60,809 bases of DNA, taken from a bacterium. Its GTDB lineage: Bacteria > Desulfobacterota > JAPLJL01. The stretch lies in contig JAQTNV010000018.1 in NCBI GenBank assembly GCA_028713675.1, positions 1 to 60,809 of the forward strand. Direction: 5' to 3'. Numbering within the stretch: position 1 is the stretch's first letter; each line of letters begins with the position of its first letter. The notes under the pieces are model-generated. The model was given only the letters and a program-made list of their open reading frames with translations, did no database searches and was not told the origin of the DNA. The translations under genes were made by a program, and so were the position numbers. Shown here piece after piece: positions 16,696-25,767 of the stretch.

Positions 16696-17373
16696 TTATT
16701 TCTTCAACCTTTTCTGAACACCTTCGCTTTCCAGCTCTCTGATCGCATCGGCGGCGATCCAGCGGGCCGCCTTCGAGTCGAGTTTCTGAATCTCCTTCGC
16801 GAGCTTGATCGCCTCCCGGTTCAGCCGGACGTTTCTCTTCCCGATATTTCTTAAAGCCCAGTTGACCGCTTTTCTCACGAAATTCCGTTCATCCGTGGCG
16901 GCTTTTTTCATCAATGGGAAAAACCGGATAAAATCCTTATCCGGGGCTTCTTTGTCATGCCATGCCACGGCGGCGATCATGGCGAAGGCCGCCCGCCGGA
17001 TGAATTCCTTGTCGCTTTTCGCCCACTGGTTGATTTTCTTCACCGTGAAGGGAACCCGGTCGAAAAGATTGGAGCAGGCCTGGTCGCAGACATCCCAGGA
17101 CTGAAAATCTTTTACCCACGCGTCCATCTGTTTCTCGGTGACCTTTTCCGGATCGTCCACCATTCCTGCCAGGAGCATCGCGTCCGGTATCCCGGTCTTC
17201 CAAAGTTTAAGAGCCAGCCCGTGGTCTATTCCAATCTCCCTCGCGAGCTTCCGGAGCTCCGGGACGGACACCCCCAGCCGCCCTTCGCCGGTTATGCCGA
17301 ACCGGGCCATCCCGGCGAGTTCGGCGGGACGGGATTTGGATTTTAATTTTTGGAGTGCTTGGTTTAAATCCAT
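16696..17373 (-). CDS. DNA alkylation repair protein, AlkD-like
   Basis: 225 residues, the size of AlkD, a HEAT-like glycosylase that removes N3- and N7-alkylated bases. The catalytic W-D-x-x-D motif (S-W-D-V-C-D) is present near residue 93-97, and the later A-V-N-W-A-L-R-N-I-G motif near 168 supplies the second conserved Trp and the Arg. Helical-repeat motifs run through the body, and the C-terminus is Lys-rich. The gene stands alone; nothing shows how it is regulated. The CGTCTAC words and REP cluster behind its stop abut a degraded second copy. Confidence 0.92.
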   Translation of the reverse strand: MDLNQALQKLKSKSRPAELAGMARFGITGEGRLGVSVPELRKLAREIGIDHGLALKLWKTGIPDAMLLAGMVDDPEKVTEKQMDAWVKDFQSWDVCDQACSNLFDRVPFTVKKINQWAKSDKEFIRRAAFAMIAAVAWHDKEAPDKDFIRFFPLMKKAATDERNFVRKAVNWALRNIGKRNVRLNREAIKLAKEIQKLDSKAARWIAADAIRELESEGVQKRLKK

Positions 17374-17777
17374 TCTTTTCCGATTACTGTCTCTCGCCTA
17401 TCTTACCTTCGGTCCGCACGGGGTGCGGACCCTACAATTAATAAAATATTGTTTTTCTGTAGGGCCCGTTTCCCAAACGGGCTGGGAACGATCCGCGTTA
17501 ACTTTGAACCGTGAACGTTGAACCTACGAACTTTTTCCTCCGGTAAAAAGAGTTTGGGTCGCGCCCCTCTGGGGTTCTCGTCCTGAGGACCCCATCGGGG
17601 TCGAAGGAAGAACCTACCCCCCTCCGGGCTGTAGGCCCTACGGGCCGGAAGCCTGGCTTCTGAAAACCCAAGAATTGTCCTATCACCCTCCCCTTCATCC
17701 CCTCCCCTCGAGGGAGGGGAAAAATATTTTGTTTCTTTCCTGTTTTCGGCTCTTTGCTTTATGCTCTATGCCCTTTG
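17374..17777. repeat. 404-bp spacer with dispersed elements and word arrays
   Basis: Holds the 73-bp double hairpin (17410-17482), GAACCGTGAACGTTGAACC words, a GGGTCGCGCCCC/GGGGTCGAAGGAAG unit, a CCTCCGGGC/GCCCGGAGG-type palindrome also seen near 21523 and 47560, a CTCCCCTCGAGGGAGGGG hairpin, and CTATGCCC words next to the exporter's stop. No gene seen. Confidence 0.65.
17410..17482. repeat. 73-bp double-hairpin element, copy 1
   Basis: GGTCCGCACggggTGCGGACC, then CTACAAT, a variable centre, GTAGGGCCCGTTTCCCAAACGGGC. A second copy lies at 38548-38619. Confidence 0.8.
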
Positions 17778-20645
17778 CTATTTTTCTTTGATCGGCAAAA
17801 ACGTCACCACCAGAACGGGAATCATGATCAGGATTAGTACGGTGACGATGACAATGGCCAAGCCGTTGATGAGCCCGAAGTTCTGCATCACTTTGACCTG
17901 GGAAAAGATCAGGCAGATAAAACCCGCCCCCGTGGTTATGTTGGAGGTGATTATCCCCCGGCCCACGATCTCGAGGCTTTCGGGCATTTTCCCGCCCGTC
18001 TTGCGATACCGGTAGATGAGGTGGATGGCCCCGTCGTCTCCCAGGCCAATGATCAGCCCCCCGGTCAGAACGGTCCCGTAATCGAGGGGCACGCCGAGCG
18101 CTCCCATCAACCCCAAAACCATGAAATCGGCCACGACCACGGTAATGGCGGTAAACAAGCCGCTGCGGAACGACTTGAGCCCGATCCAGATCAGGACCAG
18201 GACAAAGAACGCCGCCAGGATGGAAGTCCAGGCCTGGCTCTGATAAAGAAGCCGGGTGAAGACTTCGTACCAGGTCGGCATTCCCATCTGCTTGACGACG
18301 ATCCCGCTCCGGGAGACAACCGCGGTTTCCGGGATCTGGAGGCCCTCAAGCTTCCGTTTGAAGAAAGAAGGATGCTGACCGACAAGCTCTTCCAAAACCC
18401 CCTGGGCGCGCTTGGTGAAATGCTCGCCCAAGCCCGGGGGCAGCACGGGGCCGAGCGCCCGGAAGGCGTTCTCGACCTCGAGCTTCCGGATCTCGCCCGC
18501 CAGAAAGGCGGCCAGGTCGCGGGAGACGGCTTCCCCTTCCCCGGACGGGAGTCCCGCCAGGAGCGGGCCGAATCGGGCGGACAGGTTCTCCAGCCAGGAC
18601 CGTTCTTCCAGTTCCTCTCCCAGGATCCCCCGGATGCTCGCGGTGAGTTCGTCCTTCAGCCGGGGATCGCTGAGAAAAAGCTGGGTCTCAATGAAATTCC
18701 GGGATTCCGCGGCAATCCGGCCGATCTCCGCGCCGGGAATGATCAGGCGGGGACGCTTGTCCAGCGCTTCCGCGATCGCGGGAACAAGTTCCTTCCCGGA
18801 TTTGTATCCTGAATAATAGGCGGCCAGGGCGCCGATTTCCTCCGCCGCTTCCGTAATCTGGATCTTTTTCAGCTCTTTCCCCACCGCCGGGAAAATCTTC
18901 GCGCGGTCCAGTGTGACCAGCTCCGATCCGGCGTGGTCCGCGATTATGCGATCAACTTCCAGGGCGGCTTCCTCCAGATCGTTGGAATCCTCTCTCTTGG
19001 TGTAGGCGGAAATAATGCTGTTTTTCTGGTTAGTCGTGACCAGGTTCTTGAGCAGGGGATCGCCTTCCATCAGGAGCCAGAGCGAGGCCACCTTTTCCCG
19101 GGTGTCGGGGATGGAATAGGAACCGTTGAAAACATAATTTTCCTCGGCAATGAGGGAAGCGATGGAGGTGTAGCCCGAGAACCCGGCCACGGCATGGTGC
19201 CGGTTCTCCATTTCGATCATGGCCCGGAGGACGGCCGGATCGCCATGATTACCCTCGAAATAAAGGGTCTGGGGATAGGAGCCGCCGAAATGCTCCCGGA
19301 GGATGCGGGAGGCCTCGCGGGGCTGGCTCTTCTCCGGAAGCATCTCGATGAGATTGACCGAGGTCTTGATCCGGGAGATCCCGTAGGCGGCCGCGATCCC
19401 GACCAGGATAAAAATTCCGATCAGCGCCAGCCGGTGGCGAATGGACAGTTCCCCCAGGCGCCGGGCCCAAAGGCCGAGGATGTCGGGGTGGGAATCAGGC
19501 AGGTGGGGCCGGGAGATCTGGGTGGGCTTCAGGTAGGAGAGAATCGCGGGGAGGAGCGTAAGCGAAAGCGTGAAGGAAAGCAGAAGGGCAATCGCGATCT
19601 CATAACCGAACCACTTGAGGACGGCGATCCGGGTGAGAGCGAACGTGGCCAGGCCGGTGATCGTGGTCAGGGCGGAGACGGTGATCGGCAGGCCCAGGTC
19701 GAAAACGGGCGGCTCCCCGGGGGGGGTTCCCGCGAAGCGGTTCAGGACATGGACGGCATATTCCGAGCCCATCGCGAAAATCAGGACGATCACGGCCGTG
19801 GTCATCACGTTGAACGGCCAGCCGAAAATGGTCATGATTCCCGAGATCCAGATCGAGGAGATCACCACGATCAGTAGCGGGAGGAAAACGCCCCAGAACG
19901 TGCGAAAGCTCAGGAAAAGAAGCAGAAGAATCATAAAAATGGCGATCGGGGCCACCACGCTCAGGTCCCGATTCATGAACTGGTTGATGTAAACCGTGTT
20001 GACCGGATCGCCGCCGAGGAATATTTTCCGGGTGTCCCCCTCCTTCTCCATGAGGGCCTTGATTTTCTCCGCCACCACCACCTCGTCGGTTTCGTCCAGG
20101 ATGTTGATCAAAATAGCGGCCATGCGCCCGTCTTCGGAAACCAGGGAGCCGGCGTAGAGCTCCCGGTCCAGGACATACTTCCGGAACTGCCCCAGTGATT
20201 CCGGGGTGGTTCCCGCCCGTTCACCCAGGCGGATCACCTCCAGCGTGTCCCCCTCCTTCCGGAAATCCAGCACGTTGGAAAGACTCAAGACGCTGAACAC
20301 CCCCTCGACCGCTTCCAGTTTCTCGGTAACATTCCTGATCCGGTCCAGGGACTCGGGGGTGAAAACATCGCCCAGGTCGAGCACGACCAGGACCACGCCG
20401 GAGGCGGAAAAAAGGGTGTTGACCTTTTTATAGAGGATGGTGATCGGGTCGTTTTCCGGGAGCCAGGTGTCGTAATCGTTGTTGATTTTCATGCGCACCG
20501 AGATCAGCCCAAAGATCACGGTCAGGACCAGAACCGAGATGATGGTTAACAGCCGGCGGCGGCGGAAAAATAGCTGGGCACGGTTCCAGCGGGAATCGCC
20601 GGTTTTTTCTTCCTGGTTCTGCGGGGTCAATTCGGGAATCTCCAT
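17778..20645 (-). CDS. RND-family exporter (HAE3/MMPL type)
   Basis: 955 residues with the two-fold RND plan in one chain: helix 1 at about 33-53, a large periplasmic loop, helices at about 225-390, a long second loop (about 410-770) and a second helix block (about 775-950) with G-L-G-D-D-G-A-I-H and I-T-T-G-A-G-F motifs. This matches the hydrophobe/amphiphile efflux-3 group, which moves lipids or hydrophobic compounds out of the inner membrane using the proton gradient; cargo unknown. No membrane-fusion or outer-membrane partner is beside it, as is usual for HAE3. AAAGGACG precedes the ATG. The ORF begins with a short polar tail rich in charged residues. Confidence 0.9.
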   Translation of the reverse strand: MEIPELTPQNQEEKTGDSRWNRAQLFFRRRRLLTIISVLVLTVIFGLISVRMKINNDYDTWLPENDPITILYKKVNTLFSASGVVLVVLDLGDVFTPESLDRIRNVTEKLEAVEGVFSVLSLSNVLDFRKEGDTLEVIRLGERAGTTPESLGQFRKYVLDRELYAGSLVSEDGRMAAILINILDETDEVVVAEKIKALMEKEGDTRKIFLGGDPVNTVYINQFMNRDLSVVAPIAIFMILLLLFLSFRTFWGVFLPLLIVVISSIWISGIMTIFGWPFNVMTTAVIVLIFAMGSEYAVHVLNRFAGTPPGEPPVFDLGLPITVSALTTITGLATFALTRIAVLKWFGYEIAIALLLSFTLSLTLLPAILSYLKPTQISRPHLPDSHPDILGLWARRLGELSIRHRLALIGIFILVGIAAAYGISRIKTSVNLIEMLPEKSQPREASRILREHFGGSYPQTLYFEGNHGDPAVLRAMIEMENRHHAVAGFSGYTSIASLIAEENYVFNGSYSIPDTREKVASLWLLMEGDPLLKNLVTTNQKNSIISAYTKREDSNDLEEAALEVDRIIADHAGSELVTLDRAKIFPAVGKELKKIQITEAAEEIGALAAYYSGYKSGKELVPAIAEALDKRPRLIIPGAEIGRIAAESRNFIETQLFLSDPRLKDELTASIRGILGEELEERSWLENLSARFGPLLAGLPSGEGEAVSRDLAAFLAGEIRKLEVENAFRALGPVLPPGLGEHFTKRAQGVLEELVGQHPSFFKRKLEGLQIPETAVVSRSGIVVKQMGMPTWYEVFTRLLYQSQAWTSILAAFFVLVLIWIGLKSFRSGLFTAITVVVADFMVLGLMGALGVPLDYGTVLTGGLIIGLGDDGAIHLIYRYRKTGGKMPESLEIVGRGIITSNITTGAGFICLIFSQVKVMQNFGLINGLAIVIVTVLILIMIPVLVVTFLPIKEK

Positions 20646-20922
20646 TATTCACGTCCTTTTTTCGCGGGAAAAATATTTGAGCGCTTATTATAAAAATTTA
20701 ATGGAGTGAGAGCAAACCCGACCGTTATCGAAGCGGCCGGGACATGATTAAAAAGAGGGAAAAATATTTGTCTTCTCCAGGGTTGCCAAACCGGGAGAGC
20801 CAGTTGCAAAATCCCCTTAAAGGGCGTAATAAATACCTGTTACTATTATGACGATGCCCAGACCCCTCCCGTAAGGAAGGGAATTTGCCATTTATTCGTA
20901 CGATAAAAGGAGTTTAAAAACC

Positions 20923-21495
20923 ATGCCGATTTTCAGTAAGATGAAGGGCAGCTTGATGATCGGATACGTGAAATTTTTCAAATCCCTGAAAAATGAAAAG
21001 CTCCTCGATTACATGAAAGACGAGGATCTCAAGATTATCCAGGAAAAACTGCTCCAATCCTCCTGGTACCCGGGGGAAACCGCCCGTCATGTCATCAAGG
21101 CCCTGTTTGAAGTCGCCGCCCAGGGCAATCCCGAATCATCCCGGGCCTGGGGCAAGTTCTCAGCCCTGGATGTTATCCCCACCACCTACAAGAGCTTTCT
21201 CAAGCCGGGCGACCCTTTTGAAAGCCTGAAAAGCTTCCGCCGGATCTTTCTGACTTTCGTGGATATAGAGGGCCTGAAAGTAACGGAAGAATCCCAGGGC
21301 CGGGCCAAGATTTTCATCCCCGATCCGGGTGATGATCCGATTATCGTGCCCTTCGCCTACATGATGGCCGGATTCTTGGAGGGCATGCTCGAGCTGGCGG
21401 GGGGAAAAGAAATCAACTGCGCGATCAAACGGGAAACCTTTGAGGGAAAAAACGCCTACCTCATCCAGGTGACCTACGCAGCCAAAACAAATTGA
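20923..21495 (+). CDS. Unknown cytoplasmic protein
   Basis: 190 residues; AAGGAG about 10 bp before the ATG. No signal peptide or membrane helix. Basic N-terminal helix, then W-Y-P-G-E-T near 45, a long helix, a K-S-F-L-K-P-G-D-P-F segment near 86-95, and a C-terminal part with alternating strands. The W-Y-P and Y-K-S spacing recalls a small myxobacterial-type family (TIGR02265-like), but I cannot confirm it. No Cys or His cluster suggests metal binding. The gene stands alone between the exporter and the esterases. Confidence 0.6.
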   Translation: MPIFSKMKGSLMIGYVKFFKSLKNEKLLDYMKDEDLKIIQEKLLQSSWYPGETARHVIKALFEVAAQGNPESSRAWGKFSALDVIPTTYKSFLKPGDPFESLKSFRRIFLTFVDIEGLKVTEESQGRAKIFIPDPGDDPIIVPFAYMMAGFLEGMLELAGGKEINCAIKRETFEGKNAYLIQVTYAAKTN

Positions 21496-21700
21496 CAGTA
21501 GGCAGCCTCCGGCCCCGCTTCCAGCCCGTAGGGCTTACAGGCCGGAGGGTAGGGCCTACGGCCCGGAGGGTAGGCAGAAGGCAGTAAGCAGTAGGCAGTA
21601 AAACAAGGTGTTGGGTGTTAGGTTTTACCCATGACCCATAACCCATGACCTATGACCTAAGACCAGACAGACCAGAGAACAGTAGGCAGTAAAAACAAAA
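21496..21700 (+). repeat. CAGTAGG / CATGACCC word array
   Basis: Starts at the stop codon. CAGTAGGCAGCC, the CTCCGG...CCGGAGG palindrome twice, AGGCAGTAAGCAGTAGGCAG, then GGTGTTGGGTGTTAGGTT against CCCATGACCCATAACCC, an imperfect foldback. Confidence 0.75.
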
Positions 21701-21723
21701 AAGAAAAGAATCCATAAGGAGCT

Positions 21724-23382
21724 ATGATGAGAATCCGACTAATCCACCATCTTCTACTTCCCCTCGCCTTTTGTTTGGCTGTAGCCTGCGCGAGGGGACT
21801 GGAGCGGCCCGCCCTCGGCCCGGGTGAGGGTTATGACTGCGGTGCCCCGGTTGCCACCGTTTCCGGCCAGGTCCAGGGCGCCATCGACCCGGGAGGCACC
21901 ACCTGTATCTGGAAAGGCATCCCCTATGCCGCCCCCCCGGTGGGCGAGCGAAGATGGAAGGCCCCGGAGCCGCCCGCCGCCTGGGAGGGAATTCGCGATA
22001 CCACCCGCTGGGGCGACTTCTGCATACAGCTTCCCATATATAAAATTGCGAATTTTACCCGGGCCAAATACTCGGAAGACTGCCTGAACCTGAATATCTG
22101 GCGACCCCGGACGCCGGGCGCCTTCCCGGTGATGGTCTTCATCCACGGCGGAGGCTACTTTATGGGCGCGGGCGCCTCCCCGTGGTATTTCGGCGACCGC
22201 CTCTCCGCCAACGGCAACGTGATCGTGGTTACCATCAACTACCGCCTGACCGCCTTCGGCTTCCTGGCCCACGAGGAGCTGGCAAAAGAGGACCCGAACC
22301 ACAGCACGGGAAATTATGGGACCCTCGACCAGGTGGCGGCCCTCCGGTGGGTCAAGGACAACATCGCCAATTTCGGCGGAGACGCCGGAAACATTACCAT
22401 CTTCGGGGAATCCGCCGGGGGCTGGAGCGTCTGCAACATGCTGGCCACCCCCCTGGCTTCGGGCCTCTTCCAGCACGCCATCCTCGAAAGCGGGGGCTGC
22501 GAAGCCATCTGGCCGAGGGAAAAAGGCTTCGAGACCGGCCGCTGGGCCGCCGAGAAACTCGGCTGCGCCGCCAATGACCTCGCCTGCCTGCGGGGAAAGA
22601 GCGCCAAGGAAATCATGGACAAGATCGAGATCAACCCCCTCGCCTATGTGACCGGAGGAGGCTTCCGTTTTTTAAACCACCGGGATGATTATATTTTCCC
22701 CGCGGGGAGCGCCCTCGCCCAGCTGAAATCCGGCAATTTCAACAACGTCCCGCTGATCGCCGGGGCCAACCGGAGCGAGGTCCAGCCCCTTTACCTGGTC
22801 ATGTGGAAAAGGTATTTCAAAACCCCCGAATCCTACCAGGCCAAGGTCCGCCAGGATTACGGCCAGGACGCCGAGGCCATCCTCAAACTTTACCGGGCAG
22901 ATGACTACGAAAACCCTGGCCTGGCTTACATGGACATCATCAGCGACCGGGTTCTCAATTGCCCTACCTATGAAGCGGTCAAGGCCGTAGCCCAACAGCA
23001 GAAGTCTACTTACTATTATCGTTTCGACTATACCGGGATGCGGATGGGAAGGGCGCTCGGGGCCATGCACGCGATGGAACTGCCTTTCGTCTTCGAGGCC
23101 TTTGACCGCTGGCCGTTCTTCTTCATCTACGATATTACCAATAAGAATTCAGCCCTGGCCCTCTCCAAAGTTATCCAGGATTACTGGACCCGGTTCGCCA
23201 AAACCGGCGATCCCAACCCGGAAGGCCAGACCGCCTGGCCCGCCTACAACCAAGAACATCCCGAAATCATAGTGTTCGACAAGGAAGTCAAAACGGCCGT
23301 CCCGGACAACATCGAGAAATGCGGTTTCTGGTCTGAATATAATAAAACTCATCCTCCCATGTGGGGACCGGGACAGTTGTAA
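21724..23382 (+). CDS. Carboxylesterase type B lipoprotein (paralogue 1)
   Basis: 552 residues; TAAGGAG before the ATG pair at 21724/21727. Lipoprotein signal (LLLPLAFCLAVAC). Alpha/beta-hydrolase of the carboxylesterase B family: Y-S-E-D-C-L-N-L-N-I-W, F-I-H-G-G-G oxyanion loop, G-E-S-A-G with nucleophile Ser230, an acidic residue in the R-S-E-V-Q segment, and the His in A-M-H-A-M-E-L-P-F-V-F. All triad positions are present, so it should be active on esters at the cell surface or periplasm. Substrate not predictable. The next gene, 47 bp on, is a close paralogue in the same direction. Confidence 0.92.
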   Translation: MMRIRLIHHLLLPLAFCLAVACARGLERPALGPGEGYDCGAPVATVSGQVQGAIDPGGTTCIWKGIPYAAPPVGERRWKAPEPPAAWEGIRDTTRWGDFCIQLPIYKIANFTRAKYSEDCLNLNIWRPRTPGAFPVMVFIHGGGYFMGAGASPWYFGDRLSANGNVIVVTINYRLTAFGFLAHEELAKEDPNHSTGNYGTLDQVAALRWVKDNIANFGGDAGNITIFGESAGGWSVCNMLATPLASGLFQHAILESGGCEAIWPREKGFETGRWAAEKLGCAANDLACLRGKSAKEIMDKIEINPLAYVTGGGFRFLNHRDDYIFPAGSALAQLKSGNFNNVPLIAGANRSEVQPLYLVMWKRYFKTPESYQAKVRQDYGQDAEAILKLYRADDYENPGLAYMDIISDRVLNCPTYEAVKAVAQQQKSTYYYRFDYTGMRMGRALGAMHAMELPFVFEAFDRWPFFFIYDITNKNSALALSKVIQDYWTRFAKTGDPNPEGQTAWPAYNQEHPEIIVFDKEVKTAVPDNIEKCGFWSEYNKTHPPMWGPGQL

Positions 23383-23429
23383 AAGCAGTAAGCACTAGGC
23401 AGTAAGCAGTAGGCAGAGGGAGACTTTTT

Positions 23430-25079
23430 ATGTTCAACCGGATTCTGTTTTTTTTCTTTTTCCTGATCGGGATGGTTTTTCTGGCCGCCTGCGCGGCCGG
23501 GCCGGAACGCGCCGTCCCCGGACCGGGGGAAGGTTATAACTGCGCCAACCCTGTCGCCACCGCCTCCGGCCAGGTCGGGGGCTCGATCGATAAGGAAGGA
23601 AATACCTGCCTCTGGAAAGGCATCCCCTATGCCGCCCCCCCGGTTGGGGATCTGCGCTGGAAGGCCCCGGAGCCGGTCCGGCCCTGGGGCGGAGTGCGCG
23701 ACGCCACCCGCTGGGGCAACGCCTGCGCCCAGCTCGGCATGTATAAATTCAATAACCACGTTTCCGCGCCCTACTCGGAAGACTGCCTGAACCTGAATAT
23801 CTGGCGACCCCGGACGCCGGGCACCTTCCCGGTGATGGTCTTCATCCACGGCGGCGGATTTGTCCTCGGGGCGGCAGCCACCCCCATGTATTTCGGCGAC
23901 CGCCTGGCCGCGAACGGCAACGTTATCGTGATCAGCATCAATTACCGCCTGGATGCCTTCGGGTTCCTCGCCCTCGAGGAACTGGCCCGGGAGGACCCGA
24001 ACCATAGCACCGGAAATTATGGGGTCATGGATCAGGTCGCGGCCCTGAAATGGGTCCGGGACAACATCGCCGGCTTCGGCGGCGACCCGAATAACGTTAC
24101 CATCTTCGGACAATCGGCCGGGGGATTCAGCGTCTGCACCCTCCTGGCCACTCCCCTGGCCCGGGGACTATTCCAGCGCGCGATTATCGAGAGCGGCGGG
24201 TGCGAGCAGGCCGGTCCCCTGGAACAAGGTTTCGAGACCGGAAGATGGGCGGCGCGTGAGCTCGGCTGCGCCGAGAATAACCTGGCCTGCCTGCGCGGCA
24301 AAAGCACCGGCCAGGTCCTGAAAAAGCTCGCGCTCCCCTTCCAAGAATCCTTTAAAGGAAAAGGATTCCGTTTCATGATCCACCAGGACAATTACGTCCT
24401 TTCCGGGAGCGCCCTTTCCTACCTCCGGTCCGGCAACTTCAATAACGTCCCCCTGCTGCTCGGGTCCACCCGCGACGAATTCCAGGTCTGGGATTTGCTC
24501 GGTGGGAAAAACCTGAAAAACTCCGAAGCCTACGCCGCCAAGGTACGCGCGGTCTACGGGCCGGACACCGAAGCCATTTTGAAATTATATCCGGCGGAAG
24601 ATTACGCGAGCCCGGGGCTCGCCTACGCCGGTATCATCTCGGACCGGTCCATTATCTGCCCGATGTTCTCGGCGGCCCGAGCAGCTTCCCAGCATCAAAA
24701 AGCTGTTTATTTTTATCGTATAGATTACGACGAAACCCGCTTCCGCCGGGCCATCGGCGCCATGCACGGGGCCGAACTCCCCTTCGTTTTCCAGAGCTTT
24801 GATCGCTGGCCGATGAATTTTCTCTTCAGTTCCGGCGACCGGGCCCGGGCCATGCACCTGTCCCGGATCGTCCAGAATTACTGGGCCCAATTCGCCCGGA
24901 CCGGTGATCCCAATCCCGCCGGCCGGGTCACCTGGCCCCCGTTTACGCCTGATCATCCCGAGACCATCGTTTTCGACCGGGAGATCAACTGGGCGGGGAC
25001 GGGCAAACGGGAAAAATGTCTTTTCTGGGAGCAATTCAGTCGAACCCACCCCTCAATTTTCGCCCCCGGGCAGATCTGA
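23430..25079 (+). CDS. Carboxylesterase type B lipoprotein (paralogue 2)
   Basis: 549 residues; lipoprotein signal (FFFFLIGMVFLAAC). Same fold and order of motifs as the gene before it, about 60 per cent alike by eye, but the nucleophile elbow is G-Q-S-A-G (Ser229) in place of GESAG; both forms exist in active members. The His segment reads A-M-H-G-A-E-L-P-F-V-F and the acidic segment S-T-R-D-E-F. The variable region after residue 290 differs most, where the pocket would be, so the pair probably have different substrates. Origin by tandem duplication is clear. Confidence 0.92.
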   Translation: MFNRILFFFFFLIGMVFLAACAAGPERAVPGPGEGYNCANPVATASGQVGGSIDKEGNTCLWKGIPYAAPPVGDLRWKAPEPVRPWGGVRDATRWGNACAQLGMYKFNNHVSAPYSEDCLNLNIWRPRTPGTFPVMVFIHGGGFVLGAAATPMYFGDRLAANGNVIVISINYRLDAFGFLALEELAREDPNHSTGNYGVMDQVAALKWVRDNIAGFGGDPNNVTIFGQSAGGFSVCTLLATPLARGLFQRAIIESGGCEQAGPLEQGFETGRWAARELGCAENNLACLRGKSTGQVLKKLALPFQESFKGKGFRFMIHQDNYVLSGSALSYLRSGNFNNVPLLLGSTRDEFQVWDLLGGKNLKNSEAYAAKVRAVYGPDTEAILKLYPAEDYASPGLAYAGIISDRSIICPMFSAARAASQHQKAVYFYRIDYDETRFRRAIGAMHGAELPFVFQSFDRWPMNFLFSSGDRARAMHLSRIVQNYWAQFARTGDPNPAGRVTWPPFTPDHPETIVFDREINWAGTGKREKCLFWEQFSRTHPSIFAPGQI

Positions 25080-25155
25080 TGTTTTTGATTGCCGGCGGAG
25101 GGTTTGACAGACTTCAGCAGGGCCGCAGACCGCGGCCGGACCGAGAGGAAGCCGC

Positions 25156-25629
25156 ATGGAAAAACTGATCACCTATACCGATATCAGGATTCTGGAAAAA
25201 TGCCGGCGGGTGGAAGAGATCGCTGAAGAAATATATCTGCTGCTGGCCAAAGCCTATCGATCCGATCCCCAGGCTTGCGCCGTCTTTACCAAAACCGCCT
25301 CGGAAGAGGAAAACCACGCCAGCCAGTTTTCCCTGGCCATCCGGATGAAAAAAGGGCTGCAAGTGGAAATCCTGATGGATAAAGATCAGCTGGAGGAAAT
25401 CCTGCAAATGTCGGAATCGATCCTGAAGGAAATAAAAATAAATCCCCCTCCCCTCCGGAAGGCGCTCGAGGACATGATCATGCTGGAGGAAGTTTTATCC
25501 GAGTGCCACCTGGCCAACACCATGCAATTCAAGGACGAATCGAGCAAAAAGCTCTTCCAGGCCATGATGTCCGCGGACCAGGATCACGTGGGCTCGCTGA
25601 AAAAAGCCCTCGCCTGTTTAAAAGGGTAG
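25156..25629 (+). CDS. Ferritin-like / rubrerythrin-like small protein
   Basis: 157 residues, all helical, with no signal peptide. Two diiron-type half sites are visible: E-E-I-A-E-E-I-Y with E-E-E-N-H (E-x-x-H, residues 50-54) and E-E-V-L-S-E-C-H with D-Q-D-H near 142. That is the four-helix ferritin-like plan, without the rubredoxin tail of a full rubrerythrin. Likely iron-dependent redox or peroxide handling; that is inference. AGAGGAAG stands about 7 bp before the ATG. It follows the esterases after 76 bp, and co-transcription is possible. Confidence 0.8.
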   Translation: MEKLITYTDIRILEKCRRVEEIAEEIYLLLAKAYRSDPQACAVFTKTASEEENHASQFSLAIRMKKGLQVEILMDKDQLEEILQMSESILKEIKINPPPLRKALEDMIMLEEVLSECHLANTMQFKDESSKKLFQAMMSADQDHVGSLKKALACLKG

Positions 25630-25767
25630 ACGGCAAATAGGCATAGGGCATAGAGCATGGAGTTAAATAAAAAATCCCTGGATTCCGGGTCAAGCCCGGA
25701 ATGACGACCAGGGAACAGGAAAAGAGTTTTTTCTGCCTACTGCTTGCTCCCTACTGCTTACTTGCAT
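25630..25767. repeat. Convergent word arrays with a REP-like unit between
   Basis: GCATAGGGCATAGAGCATGG (sense to the plus gene), a CTGGATTCCGGGTC/GACCCGGAAT hairpin (25678-25705), then CTGCCTACTGCTTGC (sense to the minus gene). The word polarity flips at the middle. Confidence 0.75.
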
